Counted from the stretch's first letter, positions 12,370-40,912 are shown. The stretch: 64,000 nt of DNA from Tubulanus polymorphus (GCF_964204645.1 NC_134032.1:15310275-15374274), one strand, 5' to 3'. Notes: generated by a model not told the origin, from the sequence alone. Numbers and translations: made by a program.

Positions 12370-13860
12370 TAAGTTTAGTCTAAAAGTTCAAGCAACCAGA
12401 CTTCGAAAACACCACACTACAAAGACCAGACATAAGACATTTCATCAAAACACTTCCCAGATGATATGAAAAATATTGATAGCAGATATTGATATTTTGA
12501 AGGGCGTGGTCTCGGCGGTTGAAAATTATGTACCTATTATTGTATAATTCATCCGAATGTCGATTTATTTTTACGTATAACTTCTAATTAGTTTCTACCT
12601 ACGGCAAGCACACGCACACAAGTGTCATCAGTTATTGTCGACTTCGTTGCGGAAATCCGTCAGCAAATCATAATGTCGCCATATTCGACGAGAGGAGAAC
12701 TAATGTATATTTGTTTTCGCGAACTTCGATTTTTCGGGGGGATATTTCTCGTAATCTTTTGAACAACGATGACTTATCTGAACCGCACAGTTTCACTGGT
12801 CGTGCATTGAAGCACGTGTTCAAAAGTTAAAGAGGAATATCCCCAAAAAATATATACGAGATAAAGAAATGGACTTGAGCCACTTCCCGGCTTGTGGTGA
12901 GCGCGGCAGGCTCCGAGCCGGGCAATTTTCGTCGTGTTTCTCGTGGAATGTGATATAATTAGCATTGTTAACCGAGTCCTCGACGCAGACGATGACGCTA
13001 ACCGAATTAGCAGACGATTTTGGTAATTCCTACGTTTATTAGGTTTAAACTTTTCCGTCATATTGGTTATTATTTCACCAGCTGTACCTAGTCTGTCCGC
13101 GCGGAATCCTCTGAGGTTTCAAACTAACAATTATTACCGTTGTCGTCATTGGTTAATTTATATGTTACACTGCTCTACATTATTTTGTACAGTCATGTTG
13201 GCCCCTTAGAAAATAGCTGAGTCTTGTTGGCTGCTTACAACTACGATGTTTATTGCACTTCACGTTGTTTTTCGGATCTTGTTTTCGTGTTGGTTTCGTG
13301 TTTTGTGTTGTGACGGTTCCTGATATCGGATGGTTTCGTTCCTTCTGGTTTAAGATCCTCTCAGAGACGATAACTAAAACACTTACTTTTCCACGAGTCC
13401 ACCCCAATTTCTGCATGACTTTTTCCTTTCTTCACTGACTCTCCAAGCTCTCCCGGCGTTCACATATTGTGACCTTGTCTTACGTCAGAACATCCCACCG
13501 ACCCATGTATGGAGCGCTTGCGTACATACGCACGACACAATTATCTAAATATAAGTTTTGCCACCAGTTAGAGCTCAATGCGCGCCACATTTCGGTTTCC
13601 CTCCTGTCACAATCAGACAAGATATCTGGCTTAACTTCAGTTTCTATCTTTATGTGGGACACGTGGGTATTCAGACAACAACCACGGCCATGAACTCCAG
13701 CTTTTGTTCATATTTCCCTACTGCCGGTGAACTGATGCCCCTGAACTTTCCCTTCCAAAGGTGATTGACCCCAATCGCTTTGGGAAGAGGCAAGACTCTC
13801 TAACCCTATTGGATTGTTCATTTAACCTCACGACGGGACCATCGCAGACCGCACACTGTA
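12370..13860. other. Intergenic, no gene recognised
   Basis: Only short open frames on either strand, none with a recognisable family. Sequence is mixed, without strong repeats. Confidence 0.45.
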
Positions 13861-13867
13861 AACAGCC

Positions 13868-13955
13868 AGCAGGACTTGAACCCACTTATCACTCAGCGCT
13901 GAAAGTGAATACAGCAGCATCAATCCGTATCCCACTGAGCTACCGAGAACGCTTA
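13868..13955 (-). repeat. tRNA-derived SINE head
   Basis: On the - strand, GGTAGCTCAGTGGGATACGG (A-box-like) is followed by GTGGGTTCAAGTCCTGCT (B-box-like) about 35 bp later. The anticodon arm and acceptor do not fold as a real tRNA, so this is read as a SINE or tRNA pseudogene. Confidence 0.6.
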
Positions 13956-14254
13956 TGGCGAACTGGTTTCTTGCATTCAAGTAACAAAATGCCAACAAGT
14001 TGAAATGCCCAAGGATTCTTTGTCATTTCTGATTCGGTATCAGTCGAGATATACGGTCGGTACGTATGTCGACTGCGACGAGGTTTAATGAGCCGTGAGC
14101 CAAAAGGTCGGTATGGGAGAGACATCTCCTTTCTTCCTCGCAGCTACGACAACCACTATCATTCCTGATCTGTCACCGTCGCAGACAGTTCGCCTGTGTA
14201 CAGACCTGTAATCAATGGACTGCGTAATGTGATGGACACCTCAGCTCTACCCTA

Positions 14255-14465
14255 TCTCCTTTCTCTCCCTCCCTCTCCCTCCCTCTCCCTCCCTCAATCT
14301 CCCTCGCTCCACCATGCCATTCCCGATGGTTCTATCTCCCATCCATAAGCCCCCTCTCTCTCCTCCCTCTCGTTCTCGCTCGCCTACCTCCCTCCCTCAT
14401 TCTCTCCCTCTCCCTTTTTCAATCCCTCCATCTTTCTCTCCCTCTCCCTCTCTCTACTCTCCCCG
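14255..14465. repeat. CCCTCT-rich pyrimidine tract
   Basis: Imperfect CTCCCT tract interrupted by unique sequence near 14300-14360. No supported gene. Confidence 0.85.
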
Positions 14466-15117
14466 CCTTCCCCGTACAGCCTTTCATCTTGACATCTAAA
14501 CGCTTCTCTATAATAGGTCGATTGTTGCGACGTTTTCTTGCAATAATCGTGTTACTCGGTAAAGGCGTTCTAACTCTCAAGCCACATCGATCTGGCTGAT
14601 TATTGTTAGAAAGCCCCAGCAGAGAAGGGCGGCGGATGGACGGGTTGACGAACGGACGGACGGCTGATTGTGTCGCGTATACTGTTTGCTTACTGAGATA
14701 CGGTTAAGTTGATGTATGTACGTTAAACACTAACAGTAACATTCTGGTATTGTTGTCGGTATCTGTATGATATGTATATATCTATGTAAAGTCTTCTTCG
14801 TCTGTTATGGAATATTTTGATTGGATTCGTGCCGCTATGTCGTCTGCAAACAGCGCCATGCACGCAAGTTACCAGCGGGCAGCCATCCGTCTAGTTCGCG
14901 ATGGAAAACAAACCTCTTAACGGTGTTCGAAATTCGATCCAACGTTCGACTAAATCTGTACTTCGATTTTGTTGATTTGAAAATCAGTCCCTGTTTCGGT
15001 CCCGGCCAGTTAAAGGGTTTGTCAAAAGGAAAATCCATATTTCAAGATCCTACAAATGGTTCTTGAGACAAGCTAGATGACGTGTAAAAAAAGGTATTAC
15101 CTTTAGAAAAATGACAA

Positions 15118-15188
15118 TGCATCGGCCGGGAATCGAACCCGGGCCCCCCGCGTGGCAGGCGAGAATTCTACCACTGAACCACCGATGC
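15118..15188 (-). tRNA. tRNA-Gly(GCC)
   Basis: 71 nt, same sequence as 8725-8795, with anticodon GCC at 15156-15154 and a T5 run just 3' of the gene. First member of the third pair. The 5' flank has GCAGGTGTGTTTGACAATGA, shared with the other clusters and, inverted, with the 5' flank of the + strand gene at 40842. Confidence 0.97.
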
Positions 15189-15434
15189 TTGTTAAACAAT
15201 GTGTGATCGAGAGTCAAGAAACCCGATCCAGAACAGTTGAAACCCGCAGGTGTGTTTGACAATGATGATATATACTTTAGCTTGTGCAGTATTAAAACAC
15301 ATTGTATTAAAGCTGAGCCTCATTGCCGATCAGTGAAGACCAGTTACAAATGTAGAATCTCACAGAAAAAGAGATTCACAATAATAAAAATGTTAAGTCA
15401 ACGTAGTAAAAATGAATTTCGAAAAAAATTAAGT

Positions 15435-15505
15435 TGCATCGGCCGGGAATCGAACCCGGGCCCCCCGCGTGGCAGGCGAGAATTCTACCACTGAACCACC
15501 GATGC
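15435..15505 (-). tRNA. tRNA-Gly(GCC)
   Basis: 71 nt, same sequence as the consensus copy, with anticodon GCC at 15473-15471. A T7 run lies 3' (15421-15429 region). Second member of the third pair. The spacer carries CAGTTACAAATGTAGAATCT, also found in the spacer at 12.1-12.29 kb. Confidence 0.97.
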
Positions 15506-15944
15506 TTCATGGTCGTGTTATCTCGATTTATTTGTCACGAAGCAAGCACTACTGCTTACAAAATGACCCGACCGATAAGAAGGTATTATTTCAGCCTTCG
15601 ATGGATAGGACAGCAAGCGATACGATGAACGTTCTCTGTCGGCAACAGGGAATCAGTAAATCACTTTGCTTGTTTGACGCGCCGCCTCTCTTCAGAGCTA
15701 GCTATAATGGACCATCACTTGACCATAAATTGGCTTGAAACGATCGCAAACCGCTTTCACCAACGCGTCAGAGTGGAATTCAATTATTAATCGCCTCGAC
15801 AATATATCGACTGAGATGGTGAGCTGGCTGCTGCTAGTAGTTCGATTATTGCCATCGTGACCTTAAAAAAGTGTAACGAAGCAAGCGCTGACCTTGAACG
15901 CAACGATGCAAGCGCTGACCTTGACCGATACACCTGAAACCTCG

Positions 15945-16120
15945 TCTACATTTCACCAAGCACCTTAGTGTCTGATGTATAGCACATGATAGTCTGAGTT
16001 TAACTTTTTCTGGTGAAACCGAGCCCAGAGCTTGATCCGATCGGCCGACAACCTTCACCGAGAACCTTAGTGTCTGGGTGATTGGTTACACTAGGATCGT
16101 AGAGCGTACATTGCCAGGAG
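15945..16120. repeat. Dispersed repeat with ACCTTAGTGTCTG motif
   Basis: Two copies here contain TCACC(A/G)AG(C/A)ACCTTAGTGTCTG followed by ACTAGGATCGTAGAG. The same repeat occurs twice at 41845-42015. Confidence 0.7.
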
Positions 16121-16293
16121 AAAGAAGGGCCGGGTATGCAACGCTTGAAACATGGGTTGTTACATTTTTACGATGGTATTTCTATGCCGGTTATGTCTAA
16201 CCTACGAGCAATGATCTAACTGATTGTTAGATAATTGCTCGTAGATCTAACCAACCAATCCGAAATAAAGTGTTTACACATTTAAGGAAAATT

Positions 16294-16790
16294 ACGATGT
16301 CATCAGTTTCGAATGCTTGTCGAGGGAGGAACGTGGCAGAGTCTCACGATGTCATCAGGTTCGAATCCCTGCCGATGGAGGAACGTGGCAGAGTCTCACG
16401 ATGTCATCAGGTTCGAATCCCTGCCGATAGAGGAACGTGGCAGAGTCTCACGATGTCATCAGGTTCGAATCCCTGCCGAGGGAGGAACGTGGCAGAGTCT
16501 CACGATGTCATCAGGAACGTGGCAGAGTCTCACGATGTCATCAGGAACGCGGCAGAGTCTCACGATGTCATCAGGTTCAAATCCCTGAGGGAGGAACGTG
16601 GCAGAGTCTCACGATGTCATCAGGTTTGAATCCCTGTCGAGGGAGGAACGTGGCAGAGTCTCACGATGTCATCAGGAACGTGGCAGAGTCTCACGATGTC
16701 ATCAGGAACGCGGCAGAGTCTCACGATGTCATCAGGTTCAAATCCCTGAGGGAGGAACGTGGCAGAGTCTCACAATGTCATCAGGTTGGA
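16294..16790 (+). repeat. ~51-bp tandem array with TFIIIC B-box-like motif
   Basis: About nine units built from GAACGTGGCAGAGTCTCACG then ATGTCATCAG. Six carry an extra segment GGTT(C/T)(G/A)AATCCCTGCCGA; the others are a 30-bp short form. GGTTCGAATCC fits the tRNA B-box consensus. A second array with the same unit lies at 40060-40290. The overlapping frames through the array are not genes. Confidence 0.92.
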
Positions 16791-17231
16791 AACCGCAAAG
16801 AAAGTCGTCGCTTTCATCACATGAAAACGGCACGACACCAGGGAGAGGGTATGGGGCAGGGGGTTCGAGGGACATCTCTGAACTTCCGAATGATGGCCTA
16901 ACCGTACTTGATAACAACGACATTGTCGATTGCCAGCATCACGGGTTCAATTAATCAACCACGACAATCTGTCATTATTCGGCTTCTTTTTCTCGCGATT
17001 GTGCAGGAGAGAAAGAGAGAGAGAGAACCTAATTTACTCTCCCGGTGTGTGGAGGATTACCGGACTTTCTGTAATGAAAACACGCGCAATAGACATAAAG
17101 AAATCATATATAAAAGTGGATCGTGATTGTTTGTTACCGGACGCAATCTTTGTGTGTAGCGTTCCCGCGATTATTGCAACGAAGGTGTTCGTATCCTGGA
17201 ACGGGATCGAGATCGATAAGTTAAAGTTACC

Positions 17232-17420
17232 CCTGATCCAGTTCCACAGTTTTGAGTTAGAGTTAACTCTGGACTCAGGATCCAGTTCCACAGTTGTGAG
17301 TAAGAGTGAACTCTGAACTCAGGATCCAGTTCTACAGTTGTGAGTTAGAAATAACTCTGAACTCAGGATCCAGTTCCACAGTTGTGAATTAGAGTTAACT
17401 CTGAACTCATGATCAAGTTA
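17232..17420 (+). repeat. 44-bp array, family 2 (CAGTTCCACAG)
   Basis: Four copies of a 44-bp unit: GGATCCAGTT(C/T)(C/T)ACAGTT then GTGAGTTAGAGTTAACTCTG and AACTCA. It equals one arm of the foldback elements at 41505, 53085, 54400 and 57909. Confidence 0.92.
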
Positions 17421-17439
17421 TAATTGAGTTTTGAAAGCT

Positions 17440-17612
17440 TTTAACGTGTGTTTTCTGTGAAACAAACGTTTTGCCGTGTGGGTCGGGTTTTAGACAGCAC
17501 GTTTTGCCGTGTGGGTCGGGTTTTAGACAGCACGTTTTGCCGTGTGGTTCAGGTTTTAGGCAGCACATTTTGCCGTGTGTGTCGGGTTTTAGACAGCACG
17601 TTTTGAATAGCA
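17440..17612 (+). repeat. 33-bp tandem repeat
   Basis: Four to five copies of ACGTTTTGCCGTGTGGGTCG followed by GGTTTTAGACAGC, with small changes. Confidence 0.92.
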
Positions 17613-17904
17613 CGTGTATCGCCAATAAACGGTTGAATCCTGTGTGAGACGACGAAGGCGAGAAATTGTAGATTAAAAAGCTGACTCGATTTGTTGCGTG
17701 CCAGTGACGTCACCAGGCTCCATTATTGTAATTGAAAAATCGGAATGAATTTTTCATTTTTAAATTGCCTAACAACAATATAGCCTGATAAATAACAGCA
17801 ACTTAAATGTCACACGTTCGTGCGACGCCGATCTCCACGCGTGAGAGGTATACCCGGGTGTTACACATATCAGCAACGTGCAACCACCATCATTGACATT
17901 CTAC

Positions 17905-18150
17905 ACAGCCTGGAACTATACCTTCAGACAACATGCAGCATGGAGCTACCCCTCTGACAATATGCAGCATGGAGCTACCCCTCTGACAATATGCAGCATG
18001 GAGCTACCCCTCAGACAATCGGCAGCATGGAGCTACCCCTCAGACAATCGGCAGCATGGAGTGGAGCTACCCTTCTGACAATATGCAGCATGGAGCTACC
18101 CCTCAGACAATCGGCAGCATGGAGCTACCCCTCAGACAATCGGCAGCCTT
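17905..18150 (+). repeat. 29-bp tandem repeat
   Basis: About eight copies of GCAGCATGGAGCTACCCCTC followed by (T/A)GACAAT(A/C)(T/G). Confidence 0.92.
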
Positions 18151-18167
18151 GTGCCACAAAGCGCACC

Positions 18168-18335
18168 GATAGAATGTCTAATATCTTGAGTTTGTAGTTC
18201 ATTTTCAATTAAAAATGTCTCAGGTGAAGCACTGAACACATGTGAAGTGTGGACGATCAGTTTTTGAAAGTGTGCTGATAAAATGTCTAATGTCTGGTGT
18301 TTGTAGTTCATTTTCAATCAGAAACGTCTCTAAAC
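18168..18335 (+). repeat. ~105-bp direct duplication
   Basis: GTTTGTAGTTCATTTTCAAT occurs near 18189 and 18299, preceded each time by AATGTCTAAT and followed by an ACGTCTC/ATGTCTC word. Confidence 0.8.
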
Positions 18336-18699
18336 TTTCTATTTCATTAGCAGAAAGCTGTAAATCACGCGTTAAAGATGGCGCCGGACGGATCTAGTTC
18401 GCTTCCCTGGTATATCATGTGTCGGGGATAGAAATACACTCTATATAATCTCATTCTCTTTTTACCGGCCATCACAAGATCGGCTGTTCTCAATAACAGC
18501 TCCTATCAGACACCTACACAATAGAGTCGACGCGAGGGGTATACTGCGAATTGTCAGGTAAACTGCTGAATGTGAATTTGTGAGTGATATCACAAATCCG
18601 ATACGGGGACCGTCTGTCAAAAACATACAGCCACCCTGATCCTATGTGATTTGATTACGGTTGTCACGAGCGCCAGTTGGTATCTCAGTGTGGAATAAG

Positions 18700-18870
18700 G
18701 CGTATTGCTGTTGCATCCATTGCTCCGGGGTGACAAGTTCGAGTCCTATCGTGAGATTAAATGAACAGTGCTCCAATAGGATTCAGTCCTTGGAAAACCC
18801 ACCTGTGCCGAGTGACAAGCGGGTTCGAGTCCTGTTAAGGTTAGTCTTGGGCAAGATATAGCCTTAAACA
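18700..18870 (+). repeat. Diverged tRNA-related SINE fragments
   Basis: Two B-box-like motifs, ACAAGTTCGAGTCCT and GCGGGTTCGAGTCCTG, lie about 80 bp apart. The second is followed by TCTTGGGCAAGATAT. Read as SINE debris. Confidence 0.45.
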
Positions 18871-18904
18871 AACGGCAAGTCACACTGGTAGGCCTAATAC
18901 CACC

Positions 18905-18955
18905 ACTGCTGCTGCTGGTGGTGCTGCTGCTGCTGCCACTGGTACCAGCACCACC

Positions 18956-18995
<40 letters not shown>

Positions 18996-19112
18996 GTGCT
19001 GGTGATGCTGCTGCTGCTGCCACTGGCACCAGCACCACCACTGCTGCTGCTGGTGGCGCTGGTGATGCTGCTGCCACTGGTACCAGCACCGGCTGCTGCT
19101 GCTGCCGCTGAT
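18905..19112. repeat. (CTG)n / CTGGTACCAGCAC imperfect repeat
   Basis: Compound CTG and CCACTGGTACCAGCACCACC repeat of about 200 bp. Ala/Gln/Val frames on the - strand and Leu frames on the + strand come from the repeat and lack splice or homology support. Confidence 0.9.
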
Positions 19113-19764
19113 CTGCCCGCTTTGACACATCAATAGACCTCCGATAAAACTCCCATAAATCTGCAGATATAAATCTCGCGATTTCCCGTCTTTTATCGCG
19201 GGAGTTCGGGAAGTATATGCCCGCGCCATCTGTCATCTGTCTGTTCAGTAGACGAAACAACTACCGTTACTTAAATCAATTAGTTATTGATCCGAGCAGG
19301 CTTTGAGCAGTCTGACGTCATCGGGAAGCTAGGCCACGACGATGATTGAACGATCCGTAAGATGTAAAGAGTCGATAGAAAGAAAAGAAGATTGAAATCA
19401 TCTTTTTCCCTTCAACCCGACGACGACAGCATCGAAAGATGAGAAGAGATTTCGGAATGTGTTTTGTTTCGCAGACGATGGCGGCGGCGATCACGTGTGT
19501 TACACCAGTCACTCGCTGTTGATCGATTTAAACAGGTCACGTGGGTCGAATCTACCGTATTTCCTGTGATTAACGGGAAATATATTTCCTTTCAGTCCCG
19601 CGCTCGACAAAATTAAACAGACTCACACACCGACGCGGAATTTGTGGAGATAGTGTCATCATTCATCGGCTTCGTTGTTATGGGAGCGAACAGATTTTGA
19701 ATAAAATCGTCGCTATTGTTGTTGCCGTCTCTTGGAGTGAGATCGAGTCGATCACAGATTTTTA

Positions 19765-19800
19765 AAAACAGCAGCAGCAGCAGCAGCGGCAGCGCGCCGG
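19765..19800. repeat. Short (CAG)n run
   Basis: About eight CAG-type triplets ending in CGGCAGCG. Confidence 0.85.
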
Positions 19801-19908
19801 CAGTCGTTCATTCAATTACCAACTATAAGCGCATGCCACTTTATCAATCAGGGTCACTGACGTGATCACAGCTGTCAAATCCGTATAAAGATTGACGTCG
19901 TCCAAGCT

Positions 19909-19979
19909 GCATCGGTGGTTCAGTGGTAGAATTCTCGCCTGCCACGCGGGGGGCCCGGGTTCGATTCCCGGCCGATGCA
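19909..19979 (+). tRNA. tRNA-Gly(GCC)
   Basis: 71 nt, identical in the mature region to the minus-strand copies, with anticodon GCC at 19941-19943 and an A/T-rich 3' flank ending in T8 within 15 bp. It is on the opposite strand from the three pairs and has no partner. The upstream flank lacks the CACACCTGC element of the other copies, suggesting a separate insertion or deeper divergence. Confidence 0.97.
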
Positions 19980-20221
19980 AAAACTTTTTTTTAGACACTT
20001 AAGTTTTGAATCCGCTTTTCGTAAAAATCTATTTCGACCAATAAGTAAAATGCGACATGTGTGTGCGTCAATAACTCTTTTTTCAATTACACGTGTCCTT
20101 TTTCTGGGAAACAGCTCCTGGGCTGAAGAAAATATGTCTATTTCACAATCGATGAAAATAAAAATAGTCATCGGTTTTATAAACATCAAAGTAAAACCTA
20201 TACGGTTCATTATAGCGCTAT

Positions 20222-20315
20222 ATACCCTCTCCTTCTCTCTCCCTCTCTCCCTCTCTCCCTCTCCTTCCCCTCTCCCTCCTCTCCCTCTACCCCTCCTCTC
20301 TCTCTCTCTCTCTAG
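20222..20315. repeat. CT-rich microsatellite
   Basis: CTCTCCCTCT units ending in (CT)n. No gene. Confidence 0.9.
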
Positions 20316-20632
20316 TTTGCGCCTGAAGTTAATACTAGCGGATCGAAAACCCAACCGGATTTCGCTCCGTAGTCGGTAGCGCCGTTCTTCTGGCAGCATA
20401 AAAACATCTCTCGTCATTTCGGGTTTAATTTATCATCTTCCTAGCGACATTTTCATTACAGGAACACGGCACGACCGAGAACAGACAGAAGTCTGTTGCA
20501 GAGGAAATTAATGATTTTTTGAATTCATCGCACCTGCGCGCACCTGCTGCGCACTTTGACATTTTACTTGAATGTTTATATTAGAATCGGTCGAGAGACA
20601 ATGCTGCGCTACTCGTTAGTGTGTGACGATAA

Positions 20633-20749
<117 letters not shown>

Positions 20750-20783
20750 CGCCTGCCAGTGCCTGCTAAATAGTCATTTTAAG

Positions 20784-21073
20784 CAGGGGCGGATTTAGGT
20801 GGTGGGGTGGGGTAGGGGGTGTACCCTAGCTTCCTAACGAAATTTTTCTGATGAATTTTTTCTGATTAAAATTTTCCTGATAAAATCTTTCTGATGATCT
20901 GATGGCTGTTTCTATAGATTATATCTTATAAACATCTAGTTAAAACCTAAAAATCAGTATTCCCGAAAATGACTGCAAGAATATAATCGAAATAAACTTG
21001 AATAAACTACAAGCGTGAAGAAACACGAAACCTCTTCACGCCCCTCCTCCTATCCAAACTCAGCCACCTGCCC
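20784..21073. mobile_element. Possible MITE with CAGGGGCGGATTTAGG-type ends
   Basis: The left end CAGGGGCGGATTTAGG matches imperfectly the complement of the right end (CCAAACTCAGCCACCTG). No transposase frame lies inside. Similar end words (CCTAAATCCACACCTG) occur alone at 24065-24082. The assignment to a DNA transposon family is inferred. Confidence 0.45.
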
Positions 21074-21231
21074 TCAGTCTGCGCCGATTTTATTACTATC
21101 CTCAAACTAACAACTATCATGCTGGTAAAAACCAGTAACTAAACGCATCCCTTGCGATAACTGGTTGGAAAGGTGTTCATTTGTCTAGTAATTAGTTTCG
21201 TTTTGTAGGTGTTTCAGTTTGAATGTTATTG

Positions 21232-21340
21232 TTCTGTTCTGTAGGTGTTTTTATTGTGTTTTGTAGGTGTTTTTATTGTGTTTTGTAGGTGTTTTTATTG
21301 TGTTTTGTAGGTGTTTTTATTGTGTTTTGTAGGTGTTCAG
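21232..21340 (+). repeat. 22-bp tandem repeat
   Basis: Five copies of TTTTGTAGGTGTTTTTATTG with TG between copies. Confidence 0.93.
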
Positions 21341-21598
21341 CTGCCTTTTTATGTCTAGTTGTTAGTGTTTTTGTAACTATTCCCGCCCTCGCGGCAAGCG
21401 TCGCTTCCTGTATGTTCTCCATGGTGAGTGATACTTCATCAAACTAACCCTAGAAAATTCTATTCTTTTTATTAAGTTTTATAACTTTTTTATTTATTTA
21501 CGCTTTATTCGCTTGTTTTATACAAAGATGCATTGGTTTTATAAATACAACATGGTTCGGTAGAAGTGGGGTCGAACCTGAACATGTTTTAGGTTTCC

Positions 21599-21780
21599 TC
21601 GCGGTAGCTTCGTTGCGTCGAAGCTACCGCGATCGTATCTATCGAATCGACTAGTTGCTCGTTGATCGGTACGTAAGCGTCGGCAAACGTACCGATCCGC
21701 CGCGAGTTTCTTTTTTTCTTCATCGATGCAATCGCGTCGGCAATGATGACACGATAAACGCCATTGCCGACGCGATCGTA
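21599..21780. other. Multi-hairpin GC-rich element (copy 1)
   Basis: Three successive perfect inverted repeats. 21599-21632 has 14-bp arms (TCGCGGTAGCTTCG). 21664-21697 has 11-bp arms (GATCGGTACGT). 21731-21776 has 15-bp arms (ATCGCGTCGGCAATG). Words from the second and third hairpins recur at 58494-58640. It is non-coding and could be a mobile element, a structured RNA or both. Confidence 0.75.
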
Positions 21781-22362
21781 CCGTCGTTCGCGGCGCGCGT
21801 ACTCGTTTGAAGTGGTTGTAAATATCTCTCTCCAAAATCAATCTTAAAAAGTAGACACCGCAATATGAACAACATCTACGCAGTATCTATAATTGAACAT
21901 TCGGATCCATATAATATTGGGAAAATGTTTAATTCTGAACCGTGCGCGCCGCGATGGTTTTGATGACTGCTGCTGCTGCTGCTGCTGGTGGTGCTATCAA
22001 TTTCCTTTCATCCTGTATAACATTACCGTCCATTATTGACACGGTTAATTGGCTTCTGCTTTACTCTCGCGCTTGTGACCTCAACGTGTTCAATTTATTG
22101 GGTCCGATAATAGATTACCCCCCGCTACCCCCACCCCCATCCCCATCCCCACCCCTCGCCCGTTCAATTATAGCTTACAACCGATTAAAAATTGTTTTAG
22201 GGCGGAACAAATGATGTTCAAAAATGTAAACTTTTCTTCATGAGAATGGATTCGTTTTCTTTTAATTAAGAATATCAGGACAGCCATTACTTGTCAACGG
22301 GAAGAAACTTCTTTGTAGTGTAATTTATTTCATAACGTTGTATTATCGTTGATATATTTCAG

Positions 22363-39016
<16,654 letters not shown>

Positions 39017-39650
39017 TCTTCGCCCCCCAGGGCCCTGAACGCGTGGGCAGCTTTTATTGTGAATGATCTGTGATAAAACGATATAAAAATGGCGGCCGTT
39101 TCCACACGACCTTGAACACGACTATGCCCTGTGTTATCGTTGCGTAGCGACGGAAGGCTCCGATTTTATCGTCGAGCTCGAGAAATAATGTTCGATCGGG
39201 GCAAAACGAATTTATATCAGGGTCAAAAGAAGTAAATGTAATTTATAATACAACCACCGATAGAGGGAGTCTGATGCAGTTTTGATATTGAATGAAGGAA
39301 ACCACTTTTTGAAATAAGTATGAAAACTTCGCGAAAGGACGAGACGTATGGTACAATACACAGCCTATAACTGCTTCAAATATAGAGTCAACTTTGAAAA
39401 GTATCCAAACGACGGACAAATTGGCCATAGATCTTAGTCTTTCATCAGTGTAATTTATTCATTAGAAACGCTACTCAAAATATCGCGGTAAATGAACAAC
39501 GGACTTCCGCCGGCGCAACTCTGGCAATCGAGGATTCCATTGGGTTCGAATCCCAGCCGGAGGATGACGATAAGTCTTACCGACGCCAACGCGCTCTATC
39601 GCAGCCGACAACGGTTCAACGTTTATAATTCATTGATGTGTAAATAAATG
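39017..39650 (+). other. KCNQ: Likely KCNQ 3' UTR
   Basis: Non-coding sequence after the stop codon. AATAAA at 39643-39648 is a plausible poly(A) signal. It contains a GGCGGCCG/ATGGCGG word near 39090 and GGTTCGAATCCCAGCCGGAG near 39543. The true transcript end cannot be read from sequence. Confidence 0.4.
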
Positions 39651-39774
39651 AATCGATTTTTATTACTATTTCGGTAGCTCCCTCTAGCGTCAAGCTCAGG
39701 AGTTACGCTCTGCTGTCACGTCACTGATAATTGTACATAAGAAAAATCTTTTATCAATAGGCTATAGTTATAAT

Positions 39775-39885
39775 TATAAATTGTTAATATTACCATTATT
39801 ATTATAACTATTATCATTATTATTATTTTTATTTCTATTGATATCATTATCATTATTATCATTATCATTATTATTATTAGAATAT
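39775..39885. repeat. (TTA/TCA)n low-complexity tract
   Basis: ATTATTATCATTATC-type imperfect repeat. Confidence 0.85.
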
Positions 39886-40059
39886 ATTTAGAAATCAGAT
39901 TCCTATGATTGAATGTTCAGTGAGCGTACTGCTGCTCCAGTGCGCCACTCCGGCGTACTGTAGCAATGCACATTCATTGTTGTGACGTAAACACACTTTT
40001 TCACTGTGTACACACACTAAAATTCGATCTTTGAAGCAATCGGTAAAAACTACTAGTTT

Positions 40060-40290
40060 CGTGATGCCATCAGGTTCGAATCCCGGTCAAATCCCTGCCG
40101 AGGGAGGAACGTGGCATAGTCTCACGATGTCATCAGGTTCGAATCCTTGCCGAGGGAGGAACGTGGCAGAGTCTCACGATGTCATCAGGTTCGAATCCCT
40201 GCCAAGGGAGGAACCTGGCAGAGTCTCACGATGTCACCAGGTTCCCGTCCGTGCCGAGGGAGGAACCCTGCAGAGACTCACGGTGATCCT
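40060..40290 (+). repeat. ~51-bp array with B-box-like motif (second locus)
   Basis: Four to five copies of the unit seen at 16294-16790 (AGGAACGTGGCAGAGTCTCA, CGATGTCATCAGGTTCGAAT, CCCTGCCGAGGG). Perfect GGTTCGAATCC at 40073, 40136 and 40189. Confidence 0.9.
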
Positions 40291-40394
40291 TATTTCCAGA
40301 AACAGTTGTCTGATTTGGTCTGTCAAACGTTTGCTAATTCATTTTGGTTGTTGATTTTTATATAGAAAATAATATATACGTCTCAGAAAGCGCG

Positions 40395-40442
40395 TAGTGT
40401 GCGCGTGTGCGTGTGCGTGTGCGTGCGTGCGTGTGTGTGTGC
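40395..40442. repeat. (GT/GC)n microsatellite
   Basis: GTGTGCGTGTGCGTGCGTGTGTG-type run. Confidence 0.93.
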
Positions 40443-40841
40443 GAATGATTGGTGAGTGGAGTGAAAGGGAGATAAATGAAAACAGTTGAAATCTTATGGT
40501 ATTAAAGGCTTGGTCTCTGAGATTGCGTATCCGATGTTCCAATAATGGGTTAATGGTCTGTTTGCTGAAGACACGACTGTGGACCCGGTGAATGTCTGTC
40601 GAAATATTCCAATAAATCATTTGTTACTGAATGATTGCTGTTTGACTGCTGTACAATAAACAAGTGGTGTCGGATGTATATTGCTGAAATTTTGTTTATC
40701 CCGCCAGATGGCGCGAGGAACATCCAATCGGTATGTTTTTCAAACACCTGACGTTAAGAATATATCGATGTCAAACACACCTGCACGGTGCAATTGTCCT
40801 CGATTGGACCTTTATACTTCAGATTGTGGCAGATATAACGA

Positions 40842-40912
40842 GCATCGGTGGTTCAGTGGTAGAATTCTCGCCTGCCACGCGGGGGGCCCGGGTTCGATTC
40901 CCGGCCGATGCA
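40842..40912 (+). tRNA. tRNA-Gly(GCC)
   Basis: 71 nt, same mature sequence as the other Gly copies, with anticodon GCC at 40874-40876 and a T7 run within 15 bp 3'. Its 5' flank has GTCAAACACACCTGC about 75 bp upstream, the same element found upstream of the minus-strand pairs, so upstream flank and gene appear to have been copied together. Confidence 0.97.

Noticed and set aside
16270-16954. Overlapping frames of 91-154 codons
   Set aside because: Tandem-repeat frames in several phases, no gene signals.
18880-19260. Poly-Ala / poly-Gln frame on the minus strand
   Set aside because: CTG-type repeat; continuation outside the repeat is short and unrecognised.
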